Source: SG8-41 sp035574195
GTDB taxonomy: Bacteria > Pseudomonadota > Gammaproteobacteria > Burkholderiales > SG8-41
Reading direction: 5' to 3'
Assembly: GCA_035574195.1 (NCBI GenBank)
Contig: DATLZE010000100.1
Span: 1 to 10,545, forward strand
DNA: 10,545 nucleotides
Shown: one piece after another, positions 6,709 to 10,545 of the stretch
How positions within the stretch are numbered: the first letter of the stretch is position 1
Layout: each line of letters starts with the position of its first letter
Program-made: the position numbers and the translations under genes
The notes under the pieces: model-generated
Database searches by the model: none
What the model was told of the DNA's origin: nothing
Seen by the model: the letters and a program-made list of their open reading frames with translations, nothing else

Positions 6709-7311
6709 GTGTCTCGGTTACTGCGCAGCAGGGGCGCACGCGGCGCCCGGCGGTGGCTGGGCGGGCTCCTGCTCGCGTCCTGCTGCGGCTTCGCCCTTGC
6801 GCAACAGCCCCAAACCGCGCCCGAGCTCACCCCCCAGCAGCGCGCCCGGCTGCAGTGGGAGGCGGGCTATGTGTTGCACCTCATGGGCGACTACGAGCGC
6901 GCGGTGGAGCTCTTCCGCGCCTCGATCGCCGCCCATCCCACCGCCGAGGCGCACACCTACCTCGGCTGGTCGCTGAGCCACCTCGGGCGGCTCGAGGAGG
7001 CGATCGCCCAGTGCAAGATCGCGATCGGGCTCGACCCCGACTTCGGCAACCCCTACAACGACATCGGCGTCTACCTGATTGACCAAGGCAAGCTCGAGGA
7101 AGCGGTGCCGTGGCTCGAAAAGGCCATGGCCTCCCGGCGCTACTGCTGCTACCAGTTCCCGCACTATAACCTCGGCAGGGTGCGGCTGATGCAGGGTAGG
7201 ATCGAGGAGGCGACGCGCGCCTTCGAGCGCGCGCTCAAGTACGATCCCCAGCACGTCCCCTCGCTGCTCGCGCTCGAATACATCAAGCGCGGCGGGCTGA
7301 GGGGACTGTAG
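6709..7311 (+). CDS. Exported tetratricopeptide-repeat protein
   Basis: This 200-residue protein starts at GTG 6709 with GAGG at 6698-6701. An arginine-rich n-region (RSRGARGARR) and hydrophobic core WLGGLLLAS form a signal peptide. Two cleavage routes are possible: LLASC (C25) reads as a lipobox, giving a lipoprotein, and FALA/QQ after residue 31 fits ordinary signal peptidase. Four TPR units follow at about 45-78, 79-112, 113-146 and 150-183, with the usual pattern (G..L...G..EEA...). The third unit contains an unusual RYCCYQF. TPR proteins serve as protein-interaction scaffolds in the periplasm or at the outer membrane; no partner can be named. It follows the Bug gene by 77 bases and ends 5 bases from the convergent SDR gene. 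Confidence 0.85.
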   Translation: MSRLLRSRGARGARRWLGGLLLASCCGFALAQQPQTAPELTPQQRARLQWEAGYVLHLMGDYERAVELFRASIAAHPTAEAHTYLGWSLSHLGRLEEAIAQCKIAIGLDPDFGNPYNDIGVYLIDQGKLEEAVPWLEKAMASRRYCCYQFPHYNLGRVRLMQGRIEEATRAFERALKYDPQHVPSLLALEYIKRGGLRGL

Positions 7312-7338
7312 CCGGCTCAGGCCGCAGTCAGCCCGCCG
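7290..7338. repeat. Inverted repeat spanning the ends of two convergent genes, possible bidirectional terminator
   Basis: CGGCGGGCTGA (7290-7300) and TCAGCCCGCCG (7328-7338) are perfect 11-base inverted arms. They enclose 27 bases that hold both stop codons and the whole 5-base intergenic space. An 8-base palindrome, AGCCGGCT, sits at 7310-7317, and GACTG (7304-7308) can alternatively pair with CAGTC (7325-7329). There is no T tract, so a classical intrinsic terminator is not shown. A transcript from either strand would fold here. Confidence 0.5.
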
Positions 7339-8069
7339 TCGAGCACCAGGGTCTGCCCGGTGATGTAGCCCGCCTGGGGGCCCGCGAGGAAGCATACCGC
7401 GGAGGCCACTTCCTCGGGCGTCGCGAAGCGGCGCAGCGGCACGCGCGCGAGCGCCCAGTCGCGGTAGCCGGGGTCGGCGAGCGATCCCGAGCGCGAAGGC
7501 GTGTCCACGCGGCCCGGCGCAACAGCGTTCACCCGGATGCCGTGGGGCGCCCACTCGACTGCGAGCATGCGCGTCAAATGGATCAACCCGGCCTTGGCGA
7601 CACCGTAGGCCGCGCGCCCCTCGATCCCCACCACGCCATGGGTGGATGCGATGTTGATGATCGAGCCGCCGCGCCCGGAAGCGATCAGGTGGCGGGCCAT
7701 CCCCTGGCTCAGAAAGAAAGCGCCCGTCAGGTCGGTCGCGATCACGGCGTCCCACTCCTCTGGGGTGATCTCGACCGCGGGCTTCTTGAGAGCGATGCCC
7801 GCGTTGTTGACGAGCACGTCGAGCCGCCCGAAGGCGCCGAGAATTTCGTTCAGCGCCCGTCCGATGTCCGCGTGCGAGCGAACGTCGAGCGCGACCGGTA
7901 GCGCGCGTGCGCCCGCCGCGCCGATTCCGGCGAGCACCGCCGAGAGCTTCTCGGGCCGAGTGGAGGAGGCCGCCACGTCGAATCCCTCGCGCGCGAGCGC
8001 GAGCGCGATCGCGGCGCCGATGCCCTGCGCTGCGCCGGTCACGAAAGCCGTTCGCCTCTGCGGCGCCAC
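7317..8069 (-). CDS. Short-chain dehydrogenase/reductase (classical SDR)
   Basis: This 250-residue NAD(P)-dependent oxidoreductase is the length of the classical FabG-like SDR class. Visible motifs are the cofactor loop TGAAQGIG (11-18), DVR at 62-64, NNAG (88-91), S142 in INIAS, and Y155-x3-K159. They are followed by PGRVDTPS (185-192) and the C-terminal TGQTLVLDGG. The catalytic-tetrad asparagine, normally in a NLTG stretch, is D113 here (T-D-L-T-G). GTG at 8069 is the first possible start: an in-frame TGA, the stop of the upstream gene, lies 15 bases before it, and GGAG lies about 6 bases before the GTG. It is last in a three-gene operon after two DapA-like proteins, suggesting oxidation or reduction of an alcohol or sugar acid in the same pathway. 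Substrate unknown. Confidence 0.9.
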   Translation of the reverse strand: MAPQRRTAFVTGAAQGIGAAIALALAREGFDVAASSTRPEKLSAVLAGIGAAGARALPVALDVRSHADIGRALNEILGAFGRLDVLVNNAGIALKKPAVEITPEEWDAVIATDLTGAFFLSQGMARHLIASGRGGSIINIASTHGVVGIEGRAAYGVAKAGLIHLTRMLAVEWAPHGIRVNAVAPGRVDTPSRSGSLADPGYRDWALARVPLRRFATPEEVASAVCFLAGPQAGYITGQTLVLDGGLTAA

Positions 8070-8084
8070 GAAGCGCTCCGCCTC

Positions 8085-8999
8085 TCACCAGCCGCGCGGC
8101 TCCTCCCGCAACGCCGCCATGGCGTCGAGGGACTGCGCGAGTCCGGCGTGCTCGGCCTCGCCCAGGGCTCGCAGCGGAGGGCGCGGATCGCCGCAGTCGC
8201 GCCCCAGCGCGCGGGCGGCCGACTTCAGCCCTGCGACTCCGTGCGGCTTCATCAGCTTGCGCAGGGCCGCGACAGCGCTCTGGTCCGCGCGCGCCTCGTG
8301 GTAGCGCTCCTCGCGGCACCGCTCGTAGAGCCGGCGCACGAGCCGGGGCGCGATGCCCGCGAGCGGCGCGAAGGCGCCGGAGCCGCCGATCGCGCCGGCC
8401 GAAACCAGAAACTCGGCTGCCGGGACGAGCCGCCACCGAGGGCGGATGCGTCGCACGCTGGAGAGCACGTCGATCATGAACTGCCAGTCGAGGCTCGCAT
8501 CCACCACCCCGGCGAAATGCTCGAGCCGTCCGGCGAGCGCGACCGCGATTTCCGTGGTCACCTTCACCCCGCCCATTTCCGCAGGCGCGTTGTAGACGAA
8601 AAACGGCAAGCGCACCGCCGACCCGATCTGGACGAAGTGCTCGACGAGCATCGCCGCGGGAGGGGTCCAGTAATAAGGCACCGCCGCGACGATCGCGGCC
8701 GCCCCGACCTTCTCGGCGTGGCGCGCGAGGCAGACGGCGAGAGCCGTACCCGACTGGCTCACATGCGCGATCACGGGCACCCGCCCCCCGACCCGCTCGA
8801 GGGCGTATTCGAGCAATGCGCGCCGCTCCGCGTCGGTGAGGCTCACCGACTCGCCCTCGTGCATGGGCAGCGCGAGCGCATCGGCGCCGTGGCGCAAGTG
8901 GAACTCGATCAGCCTGCCGTAGCGCTCGAAATCAATGCGGTGCTCGCGCGTGAACGCAGTGAGGGGCGTGTGGACGAGTCCGGGATCGAAATCGCGCAT
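8085..8999 (-). CDS. DapA-superfamily protein lacking the Schiff-base lysine
   Basis: This 304-residue TIM-barrel protein of the dihydrodipicolinate synthase / N-acetylneuraminate lyase superfamily aligns without gaps to its upstream neighbour over residues 1-170 (hand count about 69 identities). The family tyrosine is kept in YNAP (Y136). The position of the Schiff-base lysine (normally G-x-K-E-A-S) reads GVVDAS, so V166 replaces lysine (codon 8504-8502, GTG). The loop normally GTTGE reads MHEGE (46-50), and the arginine that follows YNxP-S in true DapA is E141. It is therefore unlikely to be a lysine-biosynthesis DapA and may not be a class I aldolase. A noncatalytic partner of its paralogue, or a different chemistry, is possible. 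ATG 8999 lies 23 bases after the upstream stop with no clear ribosome binding site, so coupling is likely. Confidence 0.85.
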   Translation of the reverse strand: MRDFDPGLVHTPLTAFTREHRIDFERYGRLIEFHLRHGADALALPMHEGESVSLTDAERRALLEYALERVGGRVPVIAHVSQSGTALAVCLARHAEKVGAAAIVAAVPYYWTPPAAMLVEHFVQIGSAVRLPFFVYNAPAEMGGVKVTTEIAVALAGRLEHFAGVVDASLDWQFMIDVLSSVRRIRPRWRLVPAAEFLVSAGAIGGSGAFAPLAGIAPRLVRRLYERCREERYHEARADQSAVAALRKLMKPHGVAGLKSAARALGRDCGDPRPPLRALGEAEHAGLAQSLDAMAALREEPRGW

Positions 9000-9022
9000 C
9001 GGGTCGGGCGTTCGCCGGGGCG

Positions 9023-9937
9023 TTACCAGCCGTGCGGTTCGGTGTCGAGGATGCCGAGCTCCTCGAGCTGCGCGCGAATATAGGCCTGGCGCTCGCGGGT
9101 TGCCGTCGGAAGCGGCGGGCGGGTCGGCCCGACCGGGCGCCCCATCATCACCATGCCGCCCTTGAGCGAGGAGGGATACTGGTCGCGGAACAGCAGCCAC
9201 AGCCGCGAGAGCTTGTACTGGAGCTCGCGCGCCTTGTCCCACTCGCCGGCGGCGCACGCCGCGTAGGCCGCGTTGCAGAGATTGGGGCAGATGGCGCCAG
9301 CAGAGGAGTAGGACCCCACTGCTCCGAGCGGCACGGAAGGTAGCAGATACTCGACGCCGGTCACCAGCGCAAAATCCGGGCGCAGCGCGAGCGCCGCGCG
9401 CGCGAGATCGAGGAACTTCTCGCTGTTGAAGCTCGCCTCCTTCATCCCGACCAGGTTCGGCAGCCGCTCGATCAGCCGCGCGAGCAGCTCGCCGTCTATC
9501 TCCACGCCCGAGAGATAGCTCGGGGAGTTGTAGGCGATGAGCGGCAATCCCGTGGCGGTACCGATCCGCACGAAGTGATCGTAGAGCGCCTCCCTCGACG
9601 GGTTCCAGAAGTAGGGCGTGATCGCGACGATCGCATCCGCTCCGATCTTCTCGGCGTGGCGCGCGAGCTCCAGAGAATCCTCGACCGAGAGCGCGCTCAC
9701 GTGGATCGAGACCCCGACGCGCCCGGCCACGGTCTTGACAGCCGCCTCGGCCAAGCGCTTGCGCTCCTCGACACTGAGGTTGAGCGACTCCCCTTTGTGG
9801 TGCGGCCAGGAAATGGCAGTGCCGCTGGTGCGCACGTGAAAGTCGATCAGCCGCTCGAAGGTCGCAAGATCGGGGCTGAAATCGTCCTTGAGCGGCGTGA
9901 CGGGGCTCTGCATCACCCCGCCGAGCTTGATCGGCAT
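9023..9937 (-). CDS. DapA-superfamily (dihydrodipicolinate synthase / aldolase-lyase) protein
   Basis: This 304-residue TIM-barrel protein keeps the superfamily catalytic pair: Y136 in YNSP and K166 in VGMKEAS, so a Schiff-base reaction on a 2-oxo acid is expected. It differs from true DapA. The GTTGE loop, whose threonines take part in the DapA proton relay, reads HHKGE (46-50), and the substrate-carboxylate arginine after YNxPS is Y141. A 2-keto acid aldolase, dehydratase or lyase is more likely than lysine biosynthesis. A ribosome binding site is weak (GGAAG about 8 bases before ATG 9937). It is the first gene of a minus-strand operon with its own paralogue and an SDR. Both paralogues end in E-P-x-G-W, which suggests duplication and a conserved tail. 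The in-frame opening that extends upstream to about 10324 has no family sequence and is ignored. Confidence 0.88.
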   Translation of the reverse strand: MPIKLGGVMQSPVTPLKDDFSPDLATFERLIDFHVRTSGTAISWPHHKGESLNLSVEERKRLAEAAVKTVAGRVGVSIHVSALSVEDSLELARHAEKIGADAIVAITPYFWNPSREALYDHFVRIGTATGLPLIAYNSPSYLSGVEIDGELLARLIERLPNLVGMKEASFNSEKFLDLARAALALRPDFALVTGVEYLLPSVPLGAVGSYSSAGAICPNLCNAAYAACAAGEWDKARELQYKLSRLWLLFRDQYPSSLKGGMVMMGRPVGPTRPPLPTATRERQAYIRAQLEELGILDTEPHGW

Positions 9938-9964
9938 GACCGGCTTCCGTCGTGATCGGGCGCA

Positions 9965-9973
9965 AGCATACCA
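9965..9973 (-). promoter_or_regulatory. Candidate extended -10 promoter for the DapA-like/SDR operon
   Basis: On the minus strand this reads TGGTATGCT, an extended -10 (TG-n-TATGCT, four of six to TATAAT). It lies 27 bases before the ATG at 9937, in the 83-base gap after the hydrolase-like gene. No good -35 is present at 16-18 bases, which is tolerable for extended -10 promoters. Read-through from the upstream gene is the alternative. Confidence 0.3.
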
Positions 9974-10020
9974 TCCGATCGGTGCACGCGGACCATGAAG
10001 TGAAACGCCGCGCGCCCCGC

Positions 10021-10545
10021 TCAGCCGCCCGCGGCCGTGCACGAGGGACGGCGCACCGACGGAAGGTGGCGCGCGAGCCAGGACGAGACGAGCTGCTGGG
10101 CCCGCTGCTCGCGCCCCGCGTCGAAGTGGCCGCAGTCGGGAACGATTTCCACCGTCACCTTGCCGCCCGCGCGGCGCCTGAATCCCTCGCCCGGATACCG
10201 CTCGGGGGACTGCCGGTCGCCGCGGATGAAGAGCGCTGGAGAGCTCGCCTTCGAGACGAGGCCGAGGGCATCCGGGGTTCCGGTCAGGCGGTCGAGGAGA
10301 CTCTCGGCGCCGATCGCCCACCACCAGCCGGGCGACGACAGCAGCTCGCGCCCGCGCCCCGCACGCGCGAGGTCGCGCGCCCGCGCCGCGACCGTCCCGA
10401 CTTCAGCGCCCGCGAGCAGGCCCCGCGCGGCTCGAGCGCCCGACCGCATCGCGCCCTCCGGGGTGCCCGAGGGCAGAGCCAGCGGCCGGCGGTCGCGGGT
10501 GGTGAGGAGGTCATGGCTGCGGAGGTTCAAGGCGAGGCAGGCGAA
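10021..10545 (-). CDS. Alpha/beta-hydrolase-like protein, partial, apparently missing its nucleophile elbow
   Basis: The frame is open to the right edge, giving 174 residues with the 5' end outside the window. It begins FACLALNLRSHD, resembling the third core strand and turn of alpha/beta hydrolases. It ends with PALFIRGDR, then VEIVPDCGHFDAGRE and a final helix LVSSWLARHL. These are the acid-bearing and histidine-bearing parts; H140 of the visible chain would be the catalytic histidine. Between them I would expect about 100 residues containing G-x-S-x-G, then a cap. Only a low-complexity Ala/Gly/Arg stretch precedes the cap-like RGRELLSSPGW. No G-x-S-x-G occurs in this frame. The gene may have suffered an internal deletion, or it may be a divergent member. 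TTG at 10530 is not a credible start because family sequence continues upstream. Confidence 0.6.
   Translation of the reverse strand, partial: FACLALNLRSHDLLTTRDRRPLALPSGTPEGAMRSGARAARGLLAGAEVGTVAARARDLARAGRGRELLSSPGWWWAIGAESLLDRLTGTPDALGLVSKASSPALFIRGDRQSPERYPGEGFRRRAGGKVTVEIVPDCGHFDAGREQRAQQLVSSWLARHLPSVRRPSCTAAGG

Noticed and set aside
6718..8436. 572-residue minus-strand open frame across the TPR and SDR region
   Set aside because: It overlaps three well-supported genes in other frames; composition is Arg/Ala/Gly filler.
8085..9974. Possible fusion of a long upstream segment to the first DapA-like protein
   Set aside because: Upstream of ATG 8999 this frame is the shadow of the second DapA-like gene; the family sequence begins exactly at 8999.
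1..10545. Search for a defence or mobile system, CRISPR array, tRNA or IS
   Set aside because: No regularly spaced repeats, transposase or integrase motifs, or tRNA-like clover sequence were seen; all long genes belong to transport and metabolic families.

Overview
The window is a GC-rich (roughly 70 %), densely coding stretch of bacterial chromosome. Three full-length substrate-binding proteins of the tripartite tricarboxylate transporter type (Bug family) lie within 5.3 kb, next to MmgE/PrpD, DUF1932 and DapA-like enzymes. This mix, with GTG starts and G/C-ending codons, is most typical of Burkholderiales or related uncultured Betaproteobacteria. That placement is inferred from gene content, not from a marker gene. 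I see no tRNA, rRNA, CRISPR array, insertion sequence or phage gene.

Layout. Bases 2-352 (+) hold the C-terminal end of a ModA-like periplasmic binding protein. It converges on a minus-strand pair (2313 to 427): a Bug protein, then a 6-phosphogluconate-dehydrogenase-like oxidoreductase with a DUF1932 tail, joined TAG/ATG with no gap. A 99-base divergent region (2314-2412) separates this pair from a plus-strand run. The run starts with a second Bug protein overlapped by 4 bases by a protein-isoaspartate methyltransferase that carries a signal peptide. It continues with an MmgE/PrpD-family protein, a third Bug protein and an exported TPR protein. The TPR gene ends 5 bases from the end of a minus-strand operon (9937 to 7317): two tandem 304-residue DapA-superfamily proteins, then a short-chain dehydrogenase. 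Upstream of that operon is the 3' part of an alpha/beta-hydrolase-like gene that runs off the right edge.

How the genes may work together. The Bug and ModA-like proteins are periplasmic ligand collectors with no transporter membrane subunits in view. The neighbouring oxidoreductase, PrpD-like, aldolase-like and SDR genes look like small carboxylate or sugar-acid catabolic modules, each placed beside a binding protein. No substrate can be read from the sequence.

The points most worth a second look are: a DapA-like paralogue in which the Schiff-base lysine is replaced by valine, beside a sister that keeps it; the apparently exported SAM-dependent isoaspartyl methyltransferase fused by overlap to a binding-protein gene; an 11-bp perfect inverted repeat spanning the stop codons of two convergent genes; and a hydrolase-like gene that appears to lack its nucleophile elbow.
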